Positions 17,600 to 25,347 of a stretch of 64,000 nucleotides of DNA are shown here, piece after piece. The DNA is from JADGNF01 sp964582085 (GTDB taxonomy: Archaea > Thermoproteota > Bathyarchaeia > Bathyarchaeales > Bathycorpusculaceae). The position numbers and the translations under genes are program-made. Where the stretch lies: contig CAZOPV010000025.1 of assembly GCA_964582085.1 (NCBI GenBank), forward strand, positions 40,797 to 104,796, read 5' to 3'. Position 1 is the first letter of the stretch. The number at the start of each line of letters is the position of its first letter. A model generated the notes under the pieces. It ran no database searches and was not told where the DNA came from. It was given only the letters and a program-made list of their open reading frames with translations.

Positions 17600-18601
17600 C
17601 TATTTTTTTGTGGAACAAATCTCGGCGTAGGGGTCCTGAGCAGCTTTTGGGAATGGAATGTCTTTTAGGTTTTTTGTTACTACTCTGTTCTTATTCTTTG
17701 TGAATACCCCTATAAAACCGCAGTCTACCCCTAACTTACGTAGCACCTCTTGAACTTCGTCTTGTGCTTGAGGCGCCACTGCTGCCAAAAGTGTACCTGT
17801 AGATGACATTGCTATCACCTCTTCATCTGAAAGTTTGAAATGAGTTTGTAGTTTCTTAATTTCAGGGCTTATGGGCAGTTTTTCCGCTTCTATTCTAAAC
17901 CCCAAGTTTGCTACTCCAGCAAATTCGTTAAGAGCGGTAACTAACCCCCCTTCGGTTGCATCATGCATAGCGTGGACGCCGTTAATTTCTGCTAATTGAA
18001 GTGCTTCTTTGACGCAACTTTGAAGAGTAACTCCATCAGCGATGATTTTTGTAGTTCTATTTCCGACCAGTTTCTCTGCTAACTTCCTATGGTTTAAAGA
18101 GAAGTTAACCAGTGTTTCGTAGCCTAAGCTTTTGGTACAAAGGATAAAGTCGCCTACCTCGGCTTTTGAGGGAGTGCGTAGCTTTTCAGGTCTTACTGTA
18201 CCATAGACGGTGCAGACCCCAATGAGGTCTGTTAGACTGGGATACGTGCCTGTGTGCCCTGTAACTATCGCAAGGTCAAGTTCGTTTGCAGCCTTGCAGG
18301 CTTGCTTCATGACTCTCTGGAAAACTTCAGCTTTAGTTCCTAGAGGTGCCAGTAAATTGATAGTGCAGAATTCGGGTTTTGCCCCAAACAGCGCAACATC
18401 GGAGGCGGCGTAGTTGATGAGTAGCCAGCCGAACCATTTTTTTGGGACACCTGTACAGGGGTCAGTGGAGACTACAACGTATTTGTCCTCTAAGAGGTGG
18501 ACTCCTGCGTCGTAGCCTGATTCCGGAGGCACAATAATCGTGTGGGCTTTTTTAATACATGCCAGAAGTTTTTGTAGTTCGCTTGGAGATAGTTTTCCCA
18601 T
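17600..18601 (-). CDS. AIR-synthase-related ATP-binding protein in a thiamine-controlled operon
   Basis: This 333-residue member of the PurM/HypE/SelD/ThiL superfamily has an N-terminal ATP-binding half with STDPCTGVPKKWFG and NYAASDVALFGAKP, and a C-terminal half with the signature MHDATEGGLVTALNE. It lacks the usual GDDAA motif of ThiL; the equivalent is GYDAGV. It lies 15 bases after thiT and would be transcribed from the same TPP-riboswitch leader, so a role in thiamine or thiamine phosphate metabolism is likely (inference). The exact reaction is unknown. Confidence 0.75.
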   Translation of the reverse strand: MGKLSPSELQKLLACIKKAHTIIVPPESGYDAGVHLLEDKYVVVSTDPCTGVPKKWFGWLLINYAASDVALFGAKPEFCTINLLAPLGTKAEVFQRVMKQACKAANELDLAIVTGHTGTYPSLTDLIGVCTVYGTVRPEKLRTPSKAEVGDFILCTKSLGYETLVNFSLNHRKLAEKLVGNRTTKIIADGVTLQSCVKEALQLAEINGVHAMHDATEGGLVTALNEFAGVANLGFRIEAEKLPISPEIKKLQTHFKLSDEEVIAMSSTGTLLAAVAPQAQDEVQEVLRKLGVDCGFIGVFTKNKNRVVTKNLKDIPFPKAAQDPYAEICSTKK

Positions 18602-18616
18602 TCTAGACGTCCTCGT

Positions 18617-19084
18617 TTAGAGGTACCTGTTGAGAGCTCTACTTTTTTGTAGTAGGAAAACCATGAAGGCGCTTACCACGAGTTCTGGGAGCAGATAGCT
18701 GCCATTGTATACTGTTGAGTACACATAGGGATTTAGTTCAGGAACGTATAGAGGTGCCCAGTAGACTACCCCTGAGATGAAGTGTAAGATGAATCTTCCT
18801 GTGATTCCTACTGTTGCGCCGATTACGGGTTGTTTTTTGAACGACCCTGCAAGACCTAGTACACCAAAAGCCAGTTGATAGTCCAGTAGCATTTGGATGG
18901 GATTTATGAAGTATGGCAGAACCGCAAATTGTATGGTGCCATGTATGATGCCGCCGAGGAGTCCGATTTTTGTGCCTCGCCTAAGGGCAAGCCATATTAT
19001 GGGCACCATCGAACCTGCAGTTATGGAGCCTCCCTGTGGCAAGGTGTAGACAACGATGAAGCTAAGTGCGGTTGCCAACGCCAC
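18617..19084 (-). CDS. thiT: Thiamine ECF-transporter S-component (ThiT)
   Basis: It has hydrophobic helices and ThiT hallmarks: PQGGSITAGSMVPIIWLALRR, QMLLDYQLAFGVLGLAG, and a C-terminal half with GVVYWAPL and NGSYLLPELVV. ThiT binds thiamine and needs EcfAAT. The only canonical start in frame is GTG at 19084, which trims the first helix. The codons just upstream still read like ThiT (KIISEIAIFVALA), and an ATG at 19131 would join them if a run of eight A at 19117-19124 had nine. A TPP riboswitch lies upstream. Confidence 0.85.
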   Translation of the reverse strand: MALATALSFIVVYTLPQGGSITAGSMVPIIWLALRRGTKIGLLGGIIHGTIQFAVLPYFINPIQMLLDYQLAFGVLGLAGSFKKQPVIGATVGITGRFILHFISGVVYWAPLYVPELNPYVYSTVYNGSYLLPELVVSAFMVFLLQKSRALNRYL

Positions 19085-19170
19085 AAAGATGGCAATTTCA
19101 GATATTATTTTTGTTGAAAAAAAAGGCTCATTTAGTTTATTTACACGTTCTATTTGGTTTATTTTTTTGT

Positions 19171-19256
19171 CCCTCCGCCAGTATTATCTGGTTCAGGTTC
19201 ATCGGGTCGACAGCCATTGAGCTGTCCTCTCAGCCGGGTCAATTTCCCAGCTCCCC
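19171..19256 (-). ncRNA. TPP (THI-element) riboswitch
   Basis: Read on the minus strand, the conserved THI-box blocks are all present and in order: GGGGAGC, CCGGCTGAGAGG, GACCCGATGAACCTGA and CAGATAATACTGGCGGAGGG. These form the pyrimidine-sensing and pyrophosphate-sensing arms joined by P1. It precedes thiT by 87 bases. No intrinsic terminator follows, so control is more likely at translation or RNA stability. Confidence 0.93.
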
Positions 19257-19409
19257 ATTTTGACCTTACAGGTTAAACAATTAATGTTTGAGCAATATTA
19301 ATTTTTCCAAGATTAATATGTTGAGTTAGGTTATGTTTAGGTGTGGGGATAATGTTTTTAGGTGGTTTTCTAACTTCTACAGCCATCAAACTCGAGAGGA
19401 ACAAGCAGT

Positions 19410-21890
19410 ATGCAGCCTCTGCCAAAAGAATATAACTTCATCGAAATTGAGCGCAAATGGCAACTAAAATGGGAAGAAATGGGTATCTACCGTTACGATT
19501 GGAGCGATATGAAACGGCCAGTTTTTAGCATTGATACTCCTCCGCCTTATCCATCAGGCGAACTGCACATGGGCAACGTTTTAAACTGGACCTATTTCGA
19601 CATAGTGGCGCGATACAAACGTATGTGCGGCTACAATGTGCTCTTTCCACAGGGCTGGGACTGCCACGGGCTTGGTATAGAAATTCAAGTGGAAAAACTA
19701 CATAACATCCGTAAACGTGATGTGCCGCCGGATCAGTTTCGTAAACTCTGTAGTGAATTAGTTGAGAAATACATTGGTATGATGAAGGAAGGTATTCTCA
19801 GGTTGGGGTGTAGTATAGACTGGACCACCGAGTACCGTACCATGGATTCTGACTACTGGCGGCGCACGCAGTTGAGTTTCATTTTGTTGTACAAAAAGGA
19901 CTTCATTTATCAGGGTACACACCCAGTTAACTGGTGTCCACGTTGTGAAACTGCTATCGCTGATGCTGAAGTGGACTACGAAAAACGTGAGGGCGCTCTA
20001 CATTACATACGTTATCTGTTGGATGGGAGCGATGAATACCTGTTGATTGCTACTTCCCGCCCAGAATTTATTCCTGCATGCGTTGCGGTGGAAGTGAACC
20101 CTGAGGATGAGCGTTTCAACAAATACATAGGGAAGAGCGTTATTGTTCCTATAGTTAACCGCAAAGTTCCCATTATAGCTGAAGAGGCAGTAGATCCTGC
20201 CTTTGGCACAGGTGTAGTGCAAATTTGTACGTACGGAGATAAAGAGGACGTAAAGACCGTTATGAAACACAAACTCCCAGTTATTATGATTTTAACCGAG
20301 AACGGCAAAATTAACGAGAACGGTGGCAAATATGCTGGTTTAACCATAAACCAAGCGCGTAATGCCATAGTTGAGGATCTTACAGCCGCTGGATTGCTGG
20401 AAAAAACTGAAAAAATTACACAGGAAGTGGGTAGATGTGACCGATGCAAGGCTCACATTGAAATTTTGGAGCGCAAACAGTGGTTCATGAAAACCCGAAG
20501 TTTAACTGAAGCTGTGGAGAAAGCCGCCAACGATGTTGTTTGGTATCCTGACTACATGAAGTCCCGTCTCATTGACTGGGCAAAATCACTCGACTGGGAC
20601 TGGGTCATCAGTCGCCAACGCCTTTTCGCTACTCCAATTCCAGTGTGGTACTGCAAAAACTGCGGTGAACTTATACTTGCCCAAGAAGACTGGGTTCCAG
20701 TTGATCCTAAAATAGAAAATCCTCGAACGGATAAATGTCCAAAATGTGGCGCAAAAGAATTCATAGGGGAAAGTGACGTTTTTGACACATGGATGGACAG
20801 CTCTATAACTTGTGCTGTACACGCTGGCTGGCCAGACCGCCAAAACTGGAAACGCCTCTTTCCTGCAGATGTTCATCCGTCAGGTATAGACATAATCCGA
20901 ACATGGGCATATTACCTGATGGTGCGGCACTTAGCCCTATTCAATGAAAAACCATACAAAACCTGTCTTATCAACGGTATGGTACTCGGAGCAGACGGCA
21001 GAAAAATGAGTAAATCCCTCAAAAACTACGTTGCTGCACCTGAAGTGTTAAACAAAAATGGTGCAGATGCCACAAGACAGTGGGCAGCAGCTGGTGGAGC
21101 CACAGGCTCAGACATACCCTACCGCGCCCCCGACGTTGAATACGGCAGACGTTTTCTGGTTAAATTGTGGAATGTTTCTGCCTTTGTCAGCAAACTTCTA
21201 CATAACTACGTGCCAACTGCTACGGAAAACGTTGAACTTCAGCTGCTTGACAGGTGGTTGTTCAGCAAAACCGAAACTCTGACAAAAAAAGTCACAGAGG
21301 TCATGGAAAAATGCCAATTTAATATAGCTGTGGAAGAAATCCGCAACTTCACCTGGCACGTCTTCTGTGATGCCTACGTGGAAGCAGTCAAAGACAGACT
21401 CTACCGGCCAGAGGTGTACGGCGAAACCAAAAAACTGGCGGCTCAACAAACGCTCTACGAAGTTCTCTTCAGGATTCTTCAGCTGTTGGCGCCTATCGTG
21501 CCTCATGTAACTGAAGAGATCTACCAAGCACTGTACGCTGACAGTAAAGGTTACAAAAGTCTTCAAGCGTCTCCGTGGCCAGAATGCCGGCAAGCATGGG
21601 TGGATGAAAACGCTGAAAAGCGCGGAACCCTTGTGGTTGAGCTAATAAGTGAAGTTAGACGGGAAAAAGCAGAAAAGCGCCTCTCACTAAACACGCCCGT
21701 AAAACAGCTTACTGTTTATGCGGGAGACAATTCAGCTGCAGAAGCAATAGAAGAAGCCAAAACAGACGTGATGGGTGCCCTCAGAATCGACAACCTTACT
21801 GTGTTACCTGAGTCGGGTAACGGTAGATCCCTTACTCAGTTTTCCACTGTGACTTTTATAGCCGAATATGGAGAGCTAACTAAGAAATGA
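19410..21890 (+). CDS. valS: Valyl-tRNA synthetase
   Basis: This 826-residue class I synthetase has the HIGH-type motif HMGN (PPPYPSGELHMGN) and KMSKS (GADGRKMSKSLKNY). An editing domain is inserted (about 190-340), and two zinc-type cysteine clusters are visible (WCPRCETAIADAEV, YCKNCGEL with DKCPKCGAKEF). The short form without a long C-terminal coiled coil is usual for archaea. The stop overlaps the nadX start (ATGA). Confidence 0.95.
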   Translation: MQPLPKEYNFIEIERKWQLKWEEMGIYRYDWSDMKRPVFSIDTPPPYPSGELHMGNVLNWTYFDIVARYKRMCGYNVLFPQGWDCHGLGIEIQVEKLHNIRKRDVPPDQFRKLCSELVEKYIGMMKEGILRLGCSIDWTTEYRTMDSDYWRRTQLSFILLYKKDFIYQGTHPVNWCPRCETAIADAEVDYEKREGALHYIRYLLDGSDEYLLIATSRPEFIPACVAVEVNPEDERFNKYIGKSVIVPIVNRKVPIIAEEAVDPAFGTGVVQICTYGDKEDVKTVMKHKLPVIMILTENGKINENGGKYAGLTINQARNAIVEDLTAAGLLEKTEKITQEVGRCDRCKAHIEILERKQWFMKTRSLTEAVEKAANDVVWYPDYMKSRLIDWAKSLDWDWVISRQRLFATPIPVWYCKNCGELILAQEDWVPVDPKIENPRTDKCPKCGAKEFIGESDVFDTWMDSSITCAVHAGWPDRQNWKRLFPADVHPSGIDIIRTWAYYLMVRHLALFNEKPYKTCLINGMVLGADGRKMSKSLKNYVAAPEVLNKNGADATRQWAAAGGATGSDIPYRAPDVEYGRRFLVKLWNVSAFVSKLLHNYVPTATENVELQLLDRWLFSKTETLTKKVTEVMEKCQFNIAVEEIRNFTWHVFCDAYVEAVKDRLYRPEVYGETKKLAAQQTLYEVLFRILQLLAPIVPHVTEEIYQALYADSKGYKSLQASPWPECRQAWVDENAEKRGTLVVELISEVRREKAEKRLSLNTPVKQLTVYAGDNSAAEAIEEAKTDVMGALRIDNLTVLPESGNGRSLTQFSTVTFIAEYGELTKK

Positions 21891-22621
21891 GAACTATAGG
21901 GTTAATTGGTTGTGGTGCCATCGGCACTGTTTTGGCTGAAGCAATTCAGCATAGGCTTGTGATATGCGATGAACTTGTCCTTTTCGACTTTGACAGGGCA
22001 AAAGCCGAGCAACTTGGTGCATCTCTCAATTTTCCAACAATTGTAGTCTCAAGTTTCGAGGATTTACTTAAACGCAAACCAAGCGTCATTGTAGAGGCTG
22101 CTTCACAGCAAGCCGCCAAAACCTATCTTCCCCGTATAGTTGCCGCGGGTATTGATGTAATTGTCATGAGTGCAGGTGCACTCTTAGATTTAGATTTAGA
22201 AATGACTAAGGTACATGTGCCTTCAGGAGCAATAGGTGGTATAGACGCCATCAGCAGCGCAGCGTTAGCAGGAGAAGTGGAAGTGTCTCTCACTACAAGG
22301 AAGAACCCAAAAGCGCTGGAAACTCAAGACCAAACACCAAAAATAATCTATGAAGGCGACGCCCAAGAAGCTGCACGACTTTTTCCAAAAGAAATGAACG
22401 TAGCAGCAACTTTAGCCTTAACGGTTAAGCCCTCTAAAGTCAAAGTTACAGTTATCGCGGATCCAAACATGAAAAGAAACACCCATGAAATCTCAGTAAA
22501 ATGGAGATTTGGCGAAATGCTGATGCGATTTTCTAATGATCCTCATCCTGATAATCCACGAACCAGCGCCCTAGCCGCATGGTCAGCCATAAAACTCCTA
22601 CAAACGCTACTTCAGCAATAG
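21887..22621 (+). CDS. nadX: L-aspartate dehydrogenase
   Basis: It has a Rossmann fold with IGLIGCGAIGTVLAEAI, then EAASQQAAKTYLP, VMSAGALLD, the family signature VPSGAIGGIDAI and NVAATLAL. It oxidises aspartate to iminoaspartate for quinolinate and NAD synthesis, replacing NadB oxidase in anaerobes. At 244 residues it is slightly shorter than usual. It is coupled to valS by a four-base overlap, although the functions are unrelated. Confidence 0.9.
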   Translation: MRTIGLIGCGAIGTVLAEAIQHRLVICDELVLFDFDRAKAEQLGASLNFPTIVVSSFEDLLKRKPSVIVEAASQQAAKTYLPRIVAAGIDVIVMSAGALLDLDLEMTKVHVPSGAIGGIDAISSAALAGEVEVSLTTRKNPKALETQDQTPKIIYEGDAQEAARLFPKEMNVAATLALTVKPSKVKVTVIADPNMKRNTHEISVKWRFGEMLMRFSNDPHPDNPRTSALAAWSAIKLLQTLLQQ

Positions 22622-22779
22622 TTCCATAAGCTCAGCTTTTGCTTTTATGTGATTTTTTATAGACTGCTTTAGTTTTTAACTTAGTAAAAACTCGAAAACA
22701 AGGAATACAAGAGTACACTTATTCTATTAAACACAGAATAAATTTACTCACCCCGTACTCCACCTCGATCGAGACAATG

Positions 22780-22811
22780 TTTATATACCTTTATGGATAA
22801 TCCATCCATAA
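22780..22811 (+). promoter_or_regulatory. Promoter with palindromic operator, site 1
   Basis: A TATA box (TTTATATA, 22780-22787) is followed by TTATGGAT-AATCC-ATCCATAA (22791-22811), a perfect 8-base inverted repeat with a 5-base spacer. The 13-base core GGATAATCCATCC recurs exactly in site 2. The arrangement, an operator just downstream of TATA, is typical of archaeal repressors. Confidence 0.6.
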
Positions 22812-22846
22812 TTTGTTGAGTGTTTAAAATTTGCTGTTTCCATCAT

Positions 22847-22920
22847 GGAGGTAGCCGATGTCTCTAAGTGACCGTGTGGTTTCGGCTTTGCTGGTCAACC
22901 GAGACTCTACGGTTACTTAG
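22847..22920 (+). ncRNA. Structured leader with 20-codon ORF
   Basis: A perfect Shine-Dalgarno GGAGGT (22847-22852) sits five bases before an ATG (22858) that opens a 20-codon frame ending at 22920. Within it, 22864-22875 pairs with 22909-22920 (12 base pairs, one G-U), 22879-22885 pairs with 22899-22905 (7 base pairs), and 22888-22890 pairs with 22896-22898. This makes one long hairpin. Promoter site 1 lies directly upstream. It could be a leader peptide, a small RNA or an mRNA control element; no known riboswitch consensus was recognised. Confidence 0.45.
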
Positions 22921-22990
22921 TGCAGTTTTAGCTTTGTTTTGTGATTTATGTGTTTCTTTGTTTTATTGGCGGTGTTTATCAACCTTTGGT

Positions 22991-23009
22991 TAACTTAAAT
23001 TAAGGTAGA
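22991..23009 (+). promoter_or_regulatory. TTAACTTAAATTAAG motif upstream of cobN-operon TATA
   Basis: The motif lies a few bases before the TATA box at 23011. It matches, in 15 of 19 positions, the reverse strand of the palindrome between cbiM and the wHTH regulator gene at 50875-50893, where it also lies just upstream of a TATA box. It is a candidate regulator site shared by two metal/corrinoid operons. Confidence 0.45.
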
Positions 23010-23010
23010 G

Positions 23011-23040
23011 TTTATATTTTAGGTTGGATAATCCATCCTA
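23011..23040 (+). promoter_or_regulatory. Promoter with palindromic operator, site 2
   Basis: A TATA box (TTTATATTTT, 23011-23020) is followed by a 21-base near-perfect palindrome (23020-23040) with centre TGGATAATCCA and outer arms TAGG/CCTA; only one base pair fails. It lies 135 bases before the TTG start of the substrate-binding protein gene and is the probable promoter of that gene and cobN. Confidence 0.6.
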
Positions 23041-23174
23041 TTGGTGTTGGAAGTGAGTGTTCATAACTACAATGTTTTTTATCCTTTACCTCAAGTCTTA
23101 AACAAAAACGTTGCCACAATGCTATTTCTACTTTCAGTCATGGCGTGCGGTTTTCCACTTGGGAGGCAGGTTCA

Positions 23175-25265
23175 TTGAAAAGAACCACTATTATCCTTAC
23201 TATTTTCCTAAGCTTGTTTATCATAATTGGCTCAATATATGCCTCTTATACTTCGATGTCTCCTCCGTATCCTTCTCCTAAACCTTTTTCTTCAGCATCT
23301 GAATCTTCTGCTTTGTCTAACTTTACCGCAGTTCCAACTCCCTCTGCAATGTCTACTTCCTCTTCTAATGTAACTTCTCCTTCGCCTACTTTCACAGCAA
23401 CCCCTCCCCCTCAAAACCAAACTTTTACCCTTGTGGATGACCGAGGGGACATGGTTGTTGTGAACGCTCCTGTAAAACGCATTGTCTGTCTAGCAAATGG
23501 TATGACTGAAATTATCTATGCTCTGGGTTGTGGCGATCTTGTTGTGGGACGTGATATTGGTTCTACTTTTCCCCCTTCAGTTTTGGGTGTTCCCGTAGTG
23601 GCTGATGTGTCAAGCAACCTTAACATGGAGTTGTTGTTAGAGTTGAAACCCGACTTAGTTGTAGCTGATACCCGGCACTCAACCGAGATCGTTCAAAAAA
23701 TTAGAGATTACGGGATAACCGTAGTTATTGACAGTCCTTCCAAGTCCGAGCGGGTTAAGACAATTATCCAAAATTTTGGTTTAATACTGAATAAGTCTAT
23801 TAAAGCCACTGAGCTTGTTGCATACATGGAGTATTATGAAAATCTTGTCAAGGAACGTATTGCAAATTTAACTCAGAGCGACAAGCCTTTGGTTTATTAT
23901 GAATGGGTTAAACCTTGGTATAGTTGTTCCAATGGAAGCTTACCTAACCAAATGTTGCTCGACGCTGGAGGGCGAAATCTTGCTGATGGATCCTCAGTTC
24001 TTTATCCCACTTTGAGTGCTGAATATGTTGTGGAGAAAAATCCTGATGTAATTGTTCGCATATTGGCACAGTATGATGGAAACACAACTGCCTTTGAAAA
24101 TATGCGTAGTGAGATAATAAATAGAACGGGTTTAAGCTCAGTGAAAGCGGTTCAGAACGGTAGAGTGTACGTTATGGATGGGTTGTTTAGAACAGGGATT
24201 CGTCAACCTATTGGGTTGATTTGTTTGGCGAAGTGGTTCCATCCAGCGTTTTTTTCGGATATTAATGTGGGCGTAGTACATGAGGAGTTGATTCAAAAGT
24301 TTTTCGGGCTAACTATAGAAGGAACGTACGCGTACCCTGAAATCGTTACTGTAACCGATGTAAAAGGTGTAACATTGACAATACCTCTTCCTGTAAATCG
24401 TATTGTTGCCATTACAAGTGGGGTTACCGACATACTTTTTTCTTTGGGCGCTGGAGATAAACTAGTAGGCCGAGACTCGTATTCTACTTTTCCAGTTGAA
24501 ATTTTAAAAGTACCCGTCGTAGCAGGGTCATCGGCAAGCCCAAATATAGAGCTCATAGCAGGACTAGAACCTGACTTGGTTATTGCTGATTCTATGCTTA
24601 GCAGCGACAATAGAGCAAAAATTGAGATGCTCCTTGGGATCCCAGTGATTGTTGAAAATCCATCTGACTCTGACCGTGTTACGCCTTTAGTAAAGTATAT
24701 CGGTGCTATTGTGGATAAAGAGAAGACAGCTGAAAAAATAGTTAACTTCATGAACAACATTACTACTCTTGTTAAAGAGCGCTTACAAAACCTAACAGAT
24801 AATAACAAACCGTTGGTTTACTATGAATGGAATAAAGCATGGTTTAGCTGTAACAAGCAGAGTTTACCCCATCAAATGATAACTAGTGCCGGAGGACTGA
24901 ACATTGCAGCAGACCAAAATGTCACCTATCCAACCTTAAGTCCTGAATACATAATAGAGCGTAATCCCGACATAATCATCCGTATGATTAGTAGTGCAAA
25001 TCACAACATCACAGACTTCCAAAGCATGCATCAGGAACTAGTGAGTAGACCTGCTCTGAGAGCTACACAAGCTGTCCAAAATGGTAAGGTCTATGTTCTG
25101 GACAGTTATTTTAGAACAGGAACACGCAACCCTCTTGGTTTGCTAACATTAGCTAAATGGTTCCACCCTGATCTATTTGCAGATGTAGATCCAACTGCTA
25201 TACACAGGGAAATGATTCAAACTTTCTTCGGTGTTACCTTGGAGGGCACATATGCCTACCCATAA
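23175..25265 (+). CDS. Double-domain ABC-type substrate-binding protein (BtuF/FepB fold)
   Basis: After an N-terminal hydrophobic anchor (TTIILTIFLSLFIIIGSIYA) and a Ser/Thr/Pro-rich linker come two complete cobalamin/siderophore-type binding domains in tandem. Each starts with VDDRGDMVVVNAPVKRIV or TDVKGVTLTIPLPVNRIV and ends FFG(L/V)T(I/L)EGTYAYP. Each has VYYEW and a C-terminal helix with LAKWFHP. It would bind a metal complex or corrinoid outside the membrane. The TTG at 23175, nine bases after GGGAGG, is preferred to the GTG at 23145. No permease or ATPase gene is adjacent; cobN follows after 82 bases. Confidence 0.85.
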   Translation: MKRTTIILTIFLSLFIIIGSIYASYTSMSPPYPSPKPFSSASESSALSNFTAVPTPSAMSTSSSNVTSPSPTFTATPPPQNQTFTLVDDRGDMVVVNAPVKRIVCLANGMTEIIYALGCGDLVVGRDIGSTFPPSVLGVPVVADVSSNLNMELLLELKPDLVVADTRHSTEIVQKIRDYGITVVIDSPSKSERVKTIIQNFGLILNKSIKATELVAYMEYYENLVKERIANLTQSDKPLVYYEWVKPWYSCSNGSLPNQMLLDAGGRNLADGSSVLYPTLSAEYVVEKNPDVIVRILAQYDGNTTAFENMRSEIINRTGLSSVKAVQNGRVYVMDGLFRTGIRQPIGLICLAKWFHPAFFSDINVGVVHEELIQKFFGLTIEGTYAYPEIVTVTDVKGVTLTIPLPVNRIVAITSGVTDILFSLGAGDKLVGRDSYSTFPVEILKVPVVAGSSASPNIELIAGLEPDLVIADSMLSSDNRAKIEMLLGIPVIVENPSDSDRVTPLVKYIGAIVDKEKTAEKIVNFMNNITTLVKERLQNLTDNNKPLVYYEWNKAWFSCNKQSLPHQMITSAGGLNIAADQNVTYPTLSPEYIIERNPDIIIRMISSANHNITDFQSMHQELVSRPALRATQAVQNGKVYVLDSYFRTGTRNPLGLLTLAKWFHPDLFADVDPTAIHREMIQTFFGVTLEGTYAYP

Positions 25266-25347
25266 CGTTTTGCAGCAAATAACACTGGCCCAAGTTCGCT
25301 TTGTTCCTCTTCTTTTTATGAAGTATTGAATAGATGGTGAAGCAAAA

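Noticed and set aside
19295..19319. ATATTAAT / ATTAATAT inverted repeat upstream of the riboswitch
   Set aside because: Composed only of A and T in an AT-rich promoter region; more likely TATA-like sequence than an operator.
22841..22935. Cobalamin riboswitch
   Set aside because: The position before corrinoid-related genes is suggestive, but the conserved B12-box and core elements are not recognisable.
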